DNA of 47,490 nucleotides from JANNXY01 sp031409775 (GCA_031409775.1 JANNXY010000041.1:1-47490), one strand, 5' to 3'; shown: positions 5,036 through 14,290, numbered from the stretch's first letter. Numbers and translations: made by a program. Notes: generated from the sequence alone by a model not told the origin.

Positions 5036-7279
5036 ATGTATCTCAAATCCCTCGAAATCAACGGCTTCAAGTCATTTGGCAAGAAAGTGGCCTTGGAATT
5101 TACTTCACCCATTACATCTGTGGTGGGGCCGAATGGTTCCGGCAAGAGTAATGTTGCAGAGTCATTTAGGTTTGTACTCGGAGAGCAGTCGATGAGGTCC
5201 ATGCGTGGCAAACGTGGAGAGGATCTGATATTTAATGGGTCGGATGCAGGTCAGCAGAGTCTGTCTAGACTGAACCGTGCATCGGTCAAGCTTGTTTTCG
5301 ACAATAGTAAAAAAATCCTACCAATCGATTTCGACGAAGTATCGCTCGAGCGCGTTGTGCATCGAGATGGCGTCAATGAATATTTCCTCAACGGATCCCA
5401 GGTTAGACTCAAAGACATTCAGGAATTGCTCTCCCATGCCCATATCGGGTCATCGGGACATCACATCATCTCCCAAGGTGAAGCAGACCGGATACTGAGT
5501 GCCAATACCAAAGAGCGCAAGAGTATGCTTGAAGACGCTCTGGGGTTGAATGTATTCCAGAACAAGAAGCTAGAGAGTCAGAGGAAGCTAGAGAAGACTA
5601 CAGAGAACATAAAGCAGGTAGAATCCCTACGAAGGGAGCTCGCACCACATTTGAAATTCCTCGGCAAACAGATGGAAAAGGTGGAGAAAGCCGAGACACT
5701 CCGAGCCGACCTCCGCCAGATCTACAAAGAATATTTGAAAAGGGAAGAATTGTATTTAATGAATTCCAAATCCTCTATCGAAGCTGAATTGTCTAACCCC
5801 GAATCAGAATTAGCAGAGCTTGCGGGCAGGATAGAAATGATCCGCAAATCGCTAACTGTATCCGAAGGTGAGAATGCCCCCAAACTCGAGCTTATAGAAG
5901 CAGAGCGCAAGTTCCGTGAGAAGCAAAATGAAAAGCAAAAGCTGTCGCACTCTATAGGACGTCTAGAAGGTGAGTTGTCATCATTACATAGGATGATCGA
6001 ACGCAGTCAGAGGCAGGTAGAGGAAGAGAGTCACCACATAGTTCCGCTAGTAGAGATAGAGAAAATAGTAAGAGAAATAAACCAAGATTTCGAAAAAGCC
6101 GAGAAGGAAAACTCTATAGAATTGTTTAAGTCTGCATTTGGCAAGATGCGTGATGTATTCAACAACTTCATAAGTAATCACAAAGTAAAACCAGTCGTAA
6201 GCAGTGGAGAGAATTATCAAGAAGAAATGGATAAGCTGCAAAAAGAGAAAGAAAGAACACTTCTAGATCTAGAGCGGGTAGGTAGCGAGGAGCAGGAATT
6301 GCAATCGAAGATAAGGTCGCTCAATCATGAAATAGAGGTAAAAAGTAAAGACAACCTCGATGCTGAGCGAGAAATGTTCCAGATCATGTCTAGACAGAAC
6401 GAGCTACAGAGCCAGACCAACCTGCTCCGATCCAAAAAAAACCAGCTCGCTCTCGAACACGACGAATGGAAAAGGGAAGTGAACGAGGCGTATGTGCTCA
6501 TCGGTCGGGAGATTATGGAATACGAATCATTGCAGATCGAATACTCTAACGAGGATCGTAGCATCCAGCACGATAGACGTAGACAGATAGAGAAGGTCAA
6601 GATCCGCATAGAAGAGCTAGGTATCGGTGGTATAGAAGAGCTGACCAAAGAATATAGAGAAGCGCAGGAGCGTGATGGATTCCTAGCGCGCGAAGTGGTA
6701 GATCTGGTCGCTTCGGGTGATGATCTCCAGATACTCATAAAGGACCTCGAAGAAAAGATAAATACAGAGTTCAAGTCAGGTATAGAAAAGATAAATACAG
6801 AATTCCAGAAATACTTCGAGCTCCTGTTTGGTGGAGGCAAGGCATCTCTCAAGGTTGTAAGGGAAGAAGCCTCCGACGCTGAAGCTATGGAGGCCGAGGG
6901 AGGCTTGCCCGCCGAAGCTTCAGCGAAGGCGGGGATTGATATCTCAGTAGATCTGCCAAAGAAGAAAGTGAAAGCACTTATGATGCTCTCTGGCGGCGAA
7001 AGGGCACTGACGTCTATCGCACTGCTGTTTGCCATGTCGCAGGTCAATCCTCCGCCGTTTATAATCCTCGACGAGACTGATGCCGCGCTCGACGAGGCCA
7101 ATTCCAAGAAATATGGCGACATGATCGAAGCTCTAGCCAAGTACTCCCAGCTCATCGTGATCACCCACAACCGCGAAACTATGTCTCGCGCGGGCATTAT
7201 CTACGGAGTTACTATGATGTCTGGGCTTTCCAAGCTCCTCTCTATCAAATTCGACGAAGCTGTTGCTGTAGCTAAGTAA
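5036..7279 (+). CDS. smc: Short SMC-type chromosome segregation ATPase
   Basis: 747 residues, against about 1,150-1,200 for ordinary SMC. The N-terminal head has Walker A GPNGSGKS (31-38) and the following FVLGEQS. The C-terminal head has the signature LSGGERAL (651-658), Walker B FIILDETDAALDE (675-687) and a switch His (VITHNRE). The segment between is heptad-rich coiled coil of only about 450 residues. I find no Gly-rich hinge; residues about 335-395 are the most likely turn. This could be a mini-SMC or RecN/Rad50-like variant, but MYLKSLEINGFKSFG at the start is SMC-like. Just before the signature lies a palindrome-encoded insertion (about residues 612-633). The gene converges on rnr with an 8-nt overlap. 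Confidence 0.85.
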   Translation: MYLKSLEINGFKSFGKKVALEFTSPITSVVGPNGSGKSNVAESFRFVLGEQSMRSMRGKRGEDLIFNGSDAGQQSLSRLNRASVKLVFDNSKKILPIDFDEVSLERVVHRDGVNEYFLNGSQVRLKDIQELLSHAHIGSSGHHIISQGEADRILSANTKERKSMLEDALGLNVFQNKKLESQRKLEKTTENIKQVESLRRELAPHLKFLGKQMEKVEKAETLRADLRQIYKEYLKREELYLMNSKSSIEAELSNPESELAELAGRIEMIRKSLTVSEGENAPKLELIEAERKFREKQNEKQKLSHSIGRLEGELSSLHRMIERSQRQVEEESHHIVPLVEIEKIVREINQDFEKAEKENSIELFKSAFGKMRDVFNNFISNHKVKPVVSSGENYQEEMDKLQKEKERTLLDLERVGSEEQELQSKIRSLNHEIEVKSKDNLDAEREMFQIMSRQNELQSQTNLLRSKKNQLALEHDEWKREVNEAYVLIGREIMEYESLQIEYSNEDRSIQHDRRRQIEKVKIRIEELGIGGIEELTKEYREAQERDGFLAREVVDLVASGDDLQILIKDLEEKINTEFKSGIEKINTEFQKYFELLFGGGKASLKVVREEASDAEAMEAEGGLPAEASAKAGIDISVDLPKKKVKALMMLSGGERALTSIALLFAMSQVNPPPFIILDETDAALDEANSKKYGDMIEALAKYSQLIVITHNRETMSRAGIIYGVTMMSGLSKLLSIKFDEAVAVAK
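6869..6933 (+). repeat. Pair of inverted palindromic elements inside smc
   Basis: Two palindromes lie in tandem within the coding frame: GCCTCC...GGAGGC (6869-6894) and CCCGCC...GGCGGG (6908-6933). Their interiors share the core CGCTGAAGCT in opposite orientation, so they are inverted copies of one unit with different arms. The frame stays open and adds a low-complexity Ala/Glu/Gly peptide (ASDAEAMEAEGGLPAEASAK). Such coding palindromes recur in Parcubacteria genomes from my recollection. Confidence 0.65.
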
Positions 7280-9248
7280 TTTTATTTGATTCAGACTGCA
7301 TTAGCTCAAAATCCAGAGACTTCTTGTCGAGGTCGGCCTTGATTAGCTTCATGCGGACTTTGTCGCCGAGAGTGATCTTGTTACCGGTTTTCTCACCTAT
7401 AACCGCATAGATCTTCTGATCGAGGAAGTAGCTATCGTCTTTCATGTCTTTTAGCCTGATCATACCTTCGGCCTTGGTTTCGTCCTCCTCGACATATACA
7501 CCCCATTCGGTCACACCTGATATCACACCATTTAGCTCTGCACCTATTCGTGGTGCCCAGTATTCTACTTGCTTGTATTTGATACTCGCTCTCTCGGCTT
7601 CGCTCGCAGATATCTCGCGTTCGGTAGATGATGCAGCATCTGCGGCAAACTGTGCCACGTCTCCGTTGTCGAACTTCTCTCCATGTAGATATCCGTATAG
7701 GATTCTGTGCACTAGTAGGTCAGGGTACCTGCGGATCGGGGAGGTAAAGTGGGTGTAATATTCGAATCCCAGTCCGAAATGTCCGCTGTTCTCTGTAGAA
7801 TAGATAGCCTTGGACATGGACCTTACACCGGCGGTCTTTATGAGGTTTTCCTCGGGCTTGCCTTCGACTTGCTTGAACAATACATTCAGGTCCCTGCCGT
7901 TTACGTTGCCTTCTTTGTCTGTGGGTAGGTTGTAGCCGAGTGCGCGTACAAGTGATATGAAGTCTTTGATCTTGTCCACATTTGGAGACTCGTGGATGCG
8001 GTACATGAGTCCTTCTATCTTGTCTTTGACATGGGTATCTTTCTCAAATATATACTGTGCAACTTCCCGGTTGGCGAGTAGCATGTATTGTTCGATCATC
8101 TTGTGAGTATCTAGCCTCTGCTTCTTTACGACACTTAGCGGAACGCCTTTATCGTCTAGTACGAACCTAACTTCGTCCTGCTCGAACGATATCGCTCCGG
8201 CTTCTGCGTTCTGTTTGATATAGATCTTGGCGATCTTGTTCATGAGGTTCAGAGTGTCACTATACTCAGCTGCAGGATTATCGATAGATTCCTGAGCGTT
8301 TTCATATGTAAATCTCTTGTCAGAGTAAATGACGGTTTTCGTAAATCTCCTGCTGTAGACTCGGCCACTATCATCGATCTCAAATATCGCACCAAATGCT
8401 AGTCGGTCTTCGTGTGGGTTCAGTGAGCAGATACCGTTCGATAGGGCATGTGGAAGCATCGGGATTGTGCGGTCGACTAGGTATACCGAGCAGCCACGCT
8501 TGCGGGCTTCGTCATCGAGGTGGGTGCCAGGACGTACGTAGTGTGATACATCAGCGATGTGTACGCCGATCTCGTAGTGACCATTCTCCAACTTTTTGAA
8601 TGAAAGCGCATCGTCGAAGTCTTTGGCGTCTTTGGGATCTATTGTAAATGTGAGAGTCTCGCGGAAGTCTTCTCGGTTCTCCATATCACTATCTTTGAGC
8701 GGGAATGCATTTTTCTCGAATTTGTCTGCCTCTGCTGCAACCTCTCCTGGGAATCCAGAGTCGAATCCTTTCTCGAGAATGATAGACTCCATCTCAGTAT
8801 TGTGTTCTCCGGCCTTACCTATTATTTTCACCAGTTTGCCCACAGGGCTTTTCCCAGCTACCCATTCGACTATCTCTACCTGGACTTTGTCACCTTGGAA
8901 TATCTTGGGCAGTCCAGGGGAGAGGAATATATCCGTATACATTTTCTTGTCATCGGTCACTACCCAGACGGCCTTGGGGTCAGATACATCGGCAGTGCCT
9001 ACGAACACGGTCTTGGCTCTGTTTACTATCTTTGTGACTTTGCCTTGGGATCGGTTAAATATCTTTTCTTTGAGTATTTCTACTTCGACTGTGTCTCCGT
9101 GGAGAGCGGTGTTGAGGCTCTCTGTCTGGACCATGATGTCTTCATCTCGGTCGCGTTTTTCGCCCACTTTGGCAAGTGATACGAATCCTACACCTTTGCT
9201 GTTTATGGCTATAGTGCCCTGTACTGTCGTTTCTTGTGATTTATTCAT
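7272..9248 (-). CDS. rnr: RNase R family 3'-5' exoribonuclease
   Basis: 658 residues. Two OB/cold-shock-like regions fill residues 1-150. The RNB catalytic domain begins near 195, with TIDPKDAKDFDDALSF carrying the metal-binding Asp residues (D204, D210, D212, D213), then GVHIADVSHYVRPGT and YLVDRTIPMLPHALS. An S1 domain (about 575-650) closes the protein. It degrades structured RNA processively and commonly acts in rRNA quality control. It is shorter than E. coli RNase R (813) and lacks the long basic tail. It reads convergently with smc and is divergent from the transglutaminase-like gene, with a 54-nt shared promoter region. Confidence 0.93.
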   Translation of the reverse strand: MNKSQETTVQGTIAINSKGVGFVSLAKVGEKRDRDEDIMVQTESLNTALHGDTVEVEILKEKIFNRSQGKVTKIVNRAKTVFVGTADVSDPKAVWVVTDDKKMYTDIFLSPGLPKIFQGDKVQVEIVEWVAGKSPVGKLVKIIGKAGEHNTEMESIILEKGFDSGFPGEVAAEADKFEKNAFPLKDSDMENREDFRETLTFTIDPKDAKDFDDALSFKKLENGHYEIGVHIADVSHYVRPGTHLDDEARKRGCSVYLVDRTIPMLPHALSNGICSLNPHEDRLAFGAIFEIDDSGRVYSRRFTKTVIYSDKRFTYENAQESIDNPAAEYSDTLNLMNKIAKIYIKQNAEAGAISFEQDEVRFVLDDKGVPLSVVKKQRLDTHKMIEQYMLLANREVAQYIFEKDTHVKDKIEGLMYRIHESPNVDKIKDFISLVRALGYNLPTDKEGNVNGRDLNVLFKQVEGKPEENLIKTAGVRSMSKAIYSTENSGHFGLGFEYYTHFTSPIRRYPDLLVHRILYGYLHGEKFDNGDVAQFAADAASSTEREISASEAERASIKYKQVEYWAPRIGAELNGVISGVTEWGVYVEEDETKAEGMIRLKDMKDDSYFLDQKIYAVIGEKTGNKITLGDKVRMKLIKADLDKKSLDFELMQSESNKIT

Positions 9249-9289
9249 ATTCTAGCTATTATATACTAAATTTGGGGATTAGTTGATGG

Positions 9290-9295
9290 TATAAT
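9290..9295 (+). promoter_or_regulatory. -10 box that decides the start of the 1,250-residue gene
   Basis: TATAAT overlaps the upstream in-frame ATG at 9294, so that codon cannot be in the mRNA if this box is used. The next in-frame ATG, at 9303, lies 7 nt downstream and fits a leaderless start. Confidence 0.55.
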
Positions 9296-9302
9296 GTTTG
9301 GC

Positions 9303-12300
9303 ATGCCCGAAGGTATATCAAAACCAGCCTACCAAGAGATAGAATCTCCGCGATTGCTTACTCCCGAAGAGCTTGCAGCAAAGAAGCAGGAGATGTTTGA
9401 TCATATTTTGCAATCATATCCTAAACTGCAGCATTTAAGATTAAGTTTGATTGAAATGGTGGCAGAGCATTCGATAGACGATGCTTTGGTTTTGCTAGAA
9501 GAAGAAAGAAAGGTTCATGGATTTCATAAACATAGAGATTTTTTCTATACCATTCTTTGTACGGGCGCTATCAAGCATCATAAAGTACTTTTTGATAAAT
9601 TAAAAAATCGAGCAAGTGAGTTGCTGGATGAGTTCGGGCACGATGTCACAGAATTGGGTACACCGGGATTAAATGCTATTTGTGGTACAGTTGACCGAGT
9701 AAAAAATATAGTTTTTAGTCAGAGGTCAAGTGATGAACAAGAATATTTTGAAAAGCATATAAGTCCATACTATTCCGAACTTCTTCGTCAGAAAAAGATC
9801 AAACACATAGAAACGGAAATGCCGAAAATGACAGGAGAGGCAGAGCAAACTGATGCACAGGAGAAGGCTATAGAGCTCCTCGAGCAGATGTATCAGATGT
9901 CGCAGGGCAAGCAGAGACCGCTCGATGTGGTATTTGATATAAAGAAAAAAAGTGCAGAGAAAGGACTAAAGAGCGAAATTGCCGAAGCGATGGAAAAGGA
10001 AGTTTACAGTGATGTAGAGGTATTCTGGGATGAGGAAAGCGAAGAGTATAAGGTGAAAGGGAGGAAAGTGGGTAGTGAGAAGTTGGAAGTGGGTAGAAAA
10101 GAAGAAAAGAAAGAAGGGAAAGTGGATTGGGAAAAAGAGCCAAAGATGGAGGTGTGGCCAGGCATAACTAGAAAGATTTTGTTTAAAAGAGATGATAAAC
10201 CGTCTTTAAGGATGCGTGATCAACAAATTGTAGACTTTATAAACAGTAAAGAATATACAGTCATTGATAATGAGGTTTTGAGCAGGAAATTTGCAATGAA
10301 TATCTATGAATGGGTGTATAGTCCAAAAAAGGGTGAAAAAATCTCCCACCTCACCCTCGTCGGCGGCAAACCGGCGTATGTGGTGGAGGATACGAATGGT
10401 AAATTTAATAAGGTGATGGTTGGAGATAAGGAGATTGCTTCCGGTTCAGAATATAAATATGAACGACTATTTGATCTGAGAGGAAAAGTCGTTATTTCTG
10501 GCGTCAATCATTTATCGAGAGCCTTATCTTTTCCTTTTGGGGATGGTTTAATATATTTCGATCCCACACCTGAATCTGTAATTGATGTCCAGCCCTATGG
10601 CACCGATGACTTCGTGGCGGTGGGGTATCTCGATGGGAAGCCGGTTGCTTATACCAAGGACAAGAAATATGATTTGGAACCGAATATAGGGAAGATAAAA
10701 AAGTTAGAAACTAGCGGGATTCCTAAAGTTCTTTTCGAACATGGCTACCAGTTGCTTGATGGAAACCTAGGTTCAAATGATTGTTGCGATTTTTTCGAAA
10801 ACGGATCAGTTCAAACCAATGTAGATAACGCATATACAGTCTGGATGAATGGTAAAAAGCTTTGCAGAATCCCACAATCTGATTGGGAGTATCATTCTAT
10901 CAAAGTAATAGATGGAATTCCTTTTGTCACATTGATGCCTCGTGGTTTAGGAACCTATTTTGTGACTAGGTTGAATACTGATGATGGTGCAAAAAGCTTT
11001 GCAAAAAAACCTTCATTATCTTTCGATGGTGAGCCCCAAATCATCGAGCAGAATGACAAAGTGGTTTTCGCTGGAATGCAGAATGGGGTTTTCAAGACAT
11101 TTGAATGGACCCGCCCTTCATCTGCTGCCTCAGAAGTGGACGGGCAAGAAGCAAAAAAAGAAGAAAAAGGAGAAGGGGAGATATTGGACTGGAGCGATTT
11201 AACGCAAATAAACCAGCAGGTGGGAATAGACATTGCGGTCTTAGAATTGATAAAGAAACCTGACGCTGAAAAGATTTCGTTTTACTTAAATAATCTAGGT
11301 CGAAATCAAAACTTGAAAGAAAAAGCGAAAAATATTCTTTCTCGCAACCCATACATAGCCAAGATGATGACCGGGATGCTACAGCAAAAGCCAGAAATGT
11401 TTCTAGATACCATGACAGCTGTACCGGACAAGACTGACAGGATCTATGTGGATTATCTCTTGGGACTTCTAGTACCCGAACTCCACCAAGCCAAAATGAG
11501 GGAGAGGAATAGCTTGGGGAATAGTTTATATAGTACAAGAGCATATGAAAGAGAAAGCGCCCTCTCACATCTCGTTAGTAATGAGTATTCAGAGATAGCT
11601 GGTGGAGATCCAACGCACGGATTCGACAAAGAAATATTTAGAGTGAATGATAATTCTGGAGAAATTTATGCTACAGGGATTTATTGGAAATACAATCATG
11701 ATTCTGGCAGGTTCAGCAAAATGCCTATTAACTATGATAATACCAGAGTTGGATCTGCGACTGAAATTACAGCAGAAATTCCGATACCGAGCAATATGGC
11801 ACATACCATAAACCTACCACGTAGAATTGGCGCAAATGTGATCAGAGAAAGAGCAAAGATAATTTATACGGATGGTAAAGAAGAAAAGATAGATATAAAA
11901 ATAAACGAATATGGTGAAGACACTGCGAGGGTGGTATGGAAGCCTGGTATGAAGTCACTCGTCTATAGCCAGGAAGTTCCTGATGCTCCGTATATTCCAT
12001 CAGATATCACTGCAGTAGAATACCAGAGGGAAACAGAAGGTATGGACAAGGAACCGATAGTGGAGCTCGCTCCAGAGGACGAATATTTTGTAAAAAGTTT
12101 GGAGAAGATGACGCCCAGAGAGAAATTATATGCAATAGAATATTATGTACAAACTAATTCATATTATGATTTCAAAAATGGTGAAGTGATGCGGGAGAAG
12201 ATGGGTTTGAAGCCGGATGAATTGGTCTCATTTATGCAGATTCGCGCCAAAGAATTGGGCCATGATACTAAAATGAACAAGAGATACGCCGGAGTCTGCG

Positions 12301-13052
12301 ATGATTTCAAGCTTATCACTACAGCACTTATGAGGAGGGCAGGCTTGGCTTCAGGTGCAATAGATGGATCGCGACCCAAAAACGGTGTTGCAACAATAGG
12401 TGATGCTCACGGCATGTCTGGCGCGCTATGGCCAACAGAAAAAGGATTCAAGGTAGTACCTATCGACGGTACTCCAAGTGAAGGCGCAACTCCAGAAGAA
12501 ACCGAAATGCTAAAGGAGATTAGATTTGCTACGCTCGCGGAAAGAGAAAAAAGAGTAGTTGAGTTAGAAAAAGTTGAAGCAGGTGAAGTATTAAAGATGC
12601 TAGATGAGATCGAAGAGAAGTTGGGTGGTGAAAATGGTGATAAGTTAGAAGGGCTAATAAACGGCGAGCTAGAGAAGATGCTCAATGTAGTGCTCAAGCA
12701 TCAGGTCAAGTCCGAGCATGTGGCGGTTATAGACAGGCTGTTTGGCGCGGCGAGGTTCGCGGGCATACCAGTATTTAGTGATGATTTGGAGGATCAAGCA
12801 AAGGTCAGGAAGTATATAGAATCCGAAGTCAGGTCGGAAAACACTCGAAGGAAAAGACAAAGCGAAAGGGTGTTTGCAGGGACGGATCTCTTTGATATTT
12901 TCCATAAATTCCTAGAGAAGCAGGGCGGAGATATGAACAAAGTTGATACTGTTATCAGGATCATGGAGCCAAGTCTGGGCAAGGTGGAGAAAAGGGCTCT
13001 AAAGCTACTATCTAGGTATCTCAAGGCTGAAAAGATGAAGAGATCAGGTTAA
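9303..13052 (+). CDS. Large transglutaminase-like protein
   Basis: 1,249 residues from ATG 9303. A transglutaminase/cysteine-protease-like core near the C-terminus has a Cys-His-Asp triad in the expected order: C999 in YAGVCDDF, H1036 in DAHGMSGALW and D1055 in VPIDGTP. The preceding EYYVQTNSYYDF helix also fits this fold. Residues about 350-630 are beta-rich, with repeating turns of the form hydrophobic-DGxPxAxxxx, suggestive of a propeller or WG-type repeat. Residues 250-285 are Lys/Glu-rich and low in complexity. No signal peptide or membrane span is visible, so it appears cytoplasmic. It stands alone between rnr and rpsP. The substrate is unknown; a scaffold with protein crosslinking or protease activity is an inference. 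Confidence 0.7.
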   Translation: MPEGISKPAYQEIESPRLLTPEELAAKKQEMFDHILQSYPKLQHLRLSLIEMVAEHSIDDALVLLEEERKVHGFHKHRDFFYTILCTGAIKHHKVLFDKLKNRASELLDEFGHDVTELGTPGLNAICGTVDRVKNIVFSQRSSDEQEYFEKHISPYYSELLRQKKIKHIETEMPKMTGEAEQTDAQEKAIELLEQMYQMSQGKQRPLDVVFDIKKKSAEKGLKSEIAEAMEKEVYSDVEVFWDEESEEYKVKGRKVGSEKLEVGRKEEKKEGKVDWEKEPKMEVWPGITRKILFKRDDKPSLRMRDQQIVDFINSKEYTVIDNEVLSRKFAMNIYEWVYSPKKGEKISHLTLVGGKPAYVVEDTNGKFNKVMVGDKEIASGSEYKYERLFDLRGKVVISGVNHLSRALSFPFGDGLIYFDPTPESVIDVQPYGTDDFVAVGYLDGKPVAYTKDKKYDLEPNIGKIKKLETSGIPKVLFEHGYQLLDGNLGSNDCCDFFENGSVQTNVDNAYTVWMNGKKLCRIPQSDWEYHSIKVIDGIPFVTLMPRGLGTYFVTRLNTDDGAKSFAKKPSLSFDGEPQIIEQNDKVVFAGMQNGVFKTFEWTRPSSAASEVDGQEAKKEEKGEGEILDWSDLTQINQQVGIDIAVLELIKKPDAEKISFYLNNLGRNQNLKEKAKNILSRNPYIAKMMTGMLQQKPEMFLDTMTAVPDKTDRIYVDYLLGLLVPELHQAKMRERNSLGNSLYSTRAYERESALSHLVSNEYSEIAGGDPTHGFDKEIFRVNDNSGEIYATGIYWKYNHDSGRFSKMPINYDNTRVGSATEITAEIPIPSNMAHTINLPRRIGANVIRERAKIIYTDGKEEKIDIKINEYGEDTARVVWKPGMKSLVYSQEVPDAPYIPSDITAVEYQRETEGMDKEPIVELAPEDEYFVKSLEKMTPREKLYAIEYYVQTNSYYDFKNGEVMREKMGLKPDELVSFMQIRAKELGHDTKMNKRYAGVCDDFKLITTALMRRAGLASGAIDGSRPKNGVATIGDAHGMSGALWPTEKGFKVVPIDGTPSEGATPEETEMLKEIRFATLAEREKRVVELEKVEAGEVLKMLDEIEEKLGGENGDKLEGLINGELEKMLNVVLKHQVKSEHVAVIDRLFGAARFAGIPVFSDDLEDQAKVRKYIESEVRSENTRRKRQSERVFAGTDLFDIFHKFLEKQGGDMNKVDTVIRIMEPSLGKVEKRALKLLSRYLKAEKMKRSG

Positions 13053-13065
13053 ATTAACGGTAAAT

Positions 13066-13094
13066 TTGACGCTATAACAACTATCTGTTATCAT
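13066..13094 (+). promoter_or_regulatory. Promoter of rpsP
   Basis: TTGACG (13066-13071), a 17-nt spacer and TATCAT (13089-13094), then 6 nt to ATG 13101. A near-consensus -35 with this spacing makes it the best evidence that genes here use leaderless transcripts. Confidence 0.75.
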
Positions 13095-13100
13095 AACCCA

Positions 13101-13403
13101 ATGTTAAAAATTAGATTACAAAGAGTAGGAAGGAAGCACATCCCGGTATTCCGCGTGGTTCTGACTGATTCCAAAAACTCTACCAAAAGCGGCAAATTTA
13201 TCGAAATCCTCGGTTCCCATGATCCTCGCAAGGAGGGCAGTACCGTACTAAATGCAGAAGCGATCAAGTCATGGATGAGCAAGGGCGCCCAGGTGTCTGA
13301 CACTCTTCACAATTTGCTCATAAGCAACAAAGTGATCGAAGGCAAGAAAGTAAACGCTTTGCCAAAGAAAACTCCCCAGAAGAAAGCTACGGCAGCTGCC
13401 TAG
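13101..13403 (+). CDS. rpsP: 30S ribosomal protein bS16
   Basis: 100 residues. MLKIRLQRVGRKHIPVFRVV and the SGKFIEILGSHDPR block are typical of bS16, which stabilises the 5' domain of 16S rRNA. A Lys/Ala-rich tail (PKKTPQKKATAAA) extends past the fold. In many bacteria rpsP, a KH-domain gene and trmD form one operon; here the same genes lie nearby but are split by an opposing DoxX-like gene and an orphan. The stop is immediately adjacent to the end of the convergent gene. Confidence 0.95.
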   Translation: MLKIRLQRVGRKHIPVFRVVLTDSKNSTKSGKFIEILGSHDPRKEGSTVLNAEAIKSWMSKGAQVSDTLHNLLISNKVIEGKKVNALPKKTPQKKATAAA

Positions 13404-13841
13404 TTATTGCTCGATAACCATCGGAAGATTCTCTGTGTGGACTTCTTCTATATGCTCACCTGTATGAACTAGCTTGAAGTGGTAGAATGGGTTCGACATG
13501 ATAGCTAGCGCGATAGATGTAGATAGTATAGAAACATTTCTAAATGTAATGTTGATCGAGTGGAAGTCAAATATAAATATACCAAGTAGGAGCCCAGATG
13601 CAGCGATCGATGGCAGGAATATCTTCCAGCCTGATATGAGCCACAGACCTATTATGACTTCACCTACACCCCATGTGAGGAGTAGTATGTCATCAGCGAC
13701 CATAGACCGCATGAACCCGGGGAAGTACGCGAGCCATGGATCTGGGTTGATGAATGCAGACACTGCAGCAAAGAGGAATGTGAATGCCACACCGAATCGC
13801 AGGAGAAACCAAACAATTTTTATTTCTTGTGGATTTTGCAT
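13404..13841 (-). CDS. DoxX-like small membrane protein
   Basis: 146 residues from ATG 13841 (MQNPQEIKIVWFLLRFG). Four hydrophobic segments are seen, at about 8-26, 45-65, 70-90 and 95-115. The order RFGVAFTFLFAAVSAF, WGVGEVIIGLWLISG, then a further helix resembles DoxX/DoxD-type quinone-associated or uncharacterised membrane proteins, but no catalytic motif can be assigned. It reads against rpsP and is divergent from khpA. Confidence in the family is moderate. Confidence 0.6.
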   Translation of the reverse strand: MQNPQEIKIVWFLLRFGVAFTFLFAAVSAFINPDPWLAYFPGFMRSMVADDILLLTWGVGEVIIGLWLISGWKIFLPSIAASGLLLGIFIFDFHSINITFRNVSILSTSIALAIMSNPFYHFKLVHTGEHIEEVHTENLPMVIEQ

Positions 13842-13853
13842 ATGGATAAATAT

Positions 13854-13867
13854 TATCACACGTGATA
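13854..13867. promoter_or_regulatory. Palindrome between divergent doxX-like gene and khpA
   Basis: TATCAC-AC-GTGATA is a 14-bp inverted repeat 13 nt before the doxX-like start and 35 nt before khpA. It overlaps a minus-strand -10-like GATAAT. It could be an operator, but no regulator is identified. Confidence 0.3.
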
Positions 13868-13901
13868 GAATTATGGAACAGTTATCAAGTAATGAAAAAA
13901 A

Positions 13902-14225
13902 ATGGAAAGAGAACAAGATGCAAAATTTCTAGAATATGTTATCAAAGCACTAGTAGATAATGCTGATGCCGTAAAGATTGGCCGTACAGTGGATGAAATG
14001 GGGGTACTTATGACGCTTACTGTAGACCCTGCTGACATGGGCAAGATTATCGGCAGGCAGGGCAACACCGCCAAGGCTATCAGAACACTTCTCCGCGTGG
14101 TGGGGATGAAAAACAACGCGAGAGTCAATCTCAAGATCAACGAACCCGAAGGCGGCATGAAGATGGAATCCGCTCAGAACGGCTCTAAATCAGTCGACGA
14201 AGCAATGGCGGATTTAAATCTGTAA
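13902..14225 (+). CDS. khpA: KH-domain RNA-binding protein KhpA
   Basis: 107 residues. A type II KH fold holds the GKIIGRQG loop (GxxG, about 47-54), followed by AKAIRTLLRVV and VNLKI. KhpA proteins bind RNA and are usually coded between rpsP and trmD, as here in relaxed form. The C-terminal 30 residues are extra. The stop codon lies inside a perfect 12-bp inverted repeat, and an intrinsic terminator follows. Confidence 0.9.
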   Translation: MEREQDAKFLEYVIKALVDNADAVKIGRTVDEMGVLMTLTVDPADMGKIIGRQGNTAKAIRTLLRVVGMKNNARVNLKINEPEGGMKMESAQNGSKSVDEAMADLNL

Positions 14226-14236
14226 GATTTAAATCC
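14210..14236 (+). repeat. Perfect inverted repeat over the khpA stop codon
   Basis: GGATTTAAATCT, loop GTA, AGATTTAAATCC. The TAA stop lies at the loop and the start of the right arm. This 12-bp perfect stem would place the terminating ribosome on a hairpin. It may be an mRNA 3'-end or recoding element, or simply a chance AT-rich palindrome. Confidence 0.5.
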
Positions 14237-14256
14237 AATTAAATAGACAACCTGAT

Positions 14257-14290
14257 AAACAAATTCTTTCCTTGCGGAAGAATTTGTTTT
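14257..14290 (+). terminator. Intrinsic terminator after khpA
   Basis: AAACAAATTCTTTCC, loop TTGC, GGAAGAATTTGTTTT: a 14-bp stem with one bulged T, running into a TTTT-containing tail. It separates khpA from the next orphan gene. Confidence 0.7.

Noticed and set aside
6325..7197. 290-codon minus-strand frame inside smc
   Set aside because: Antisense shadow of a codon-biased gene; the translation is Ser/Arg-rich with no family.
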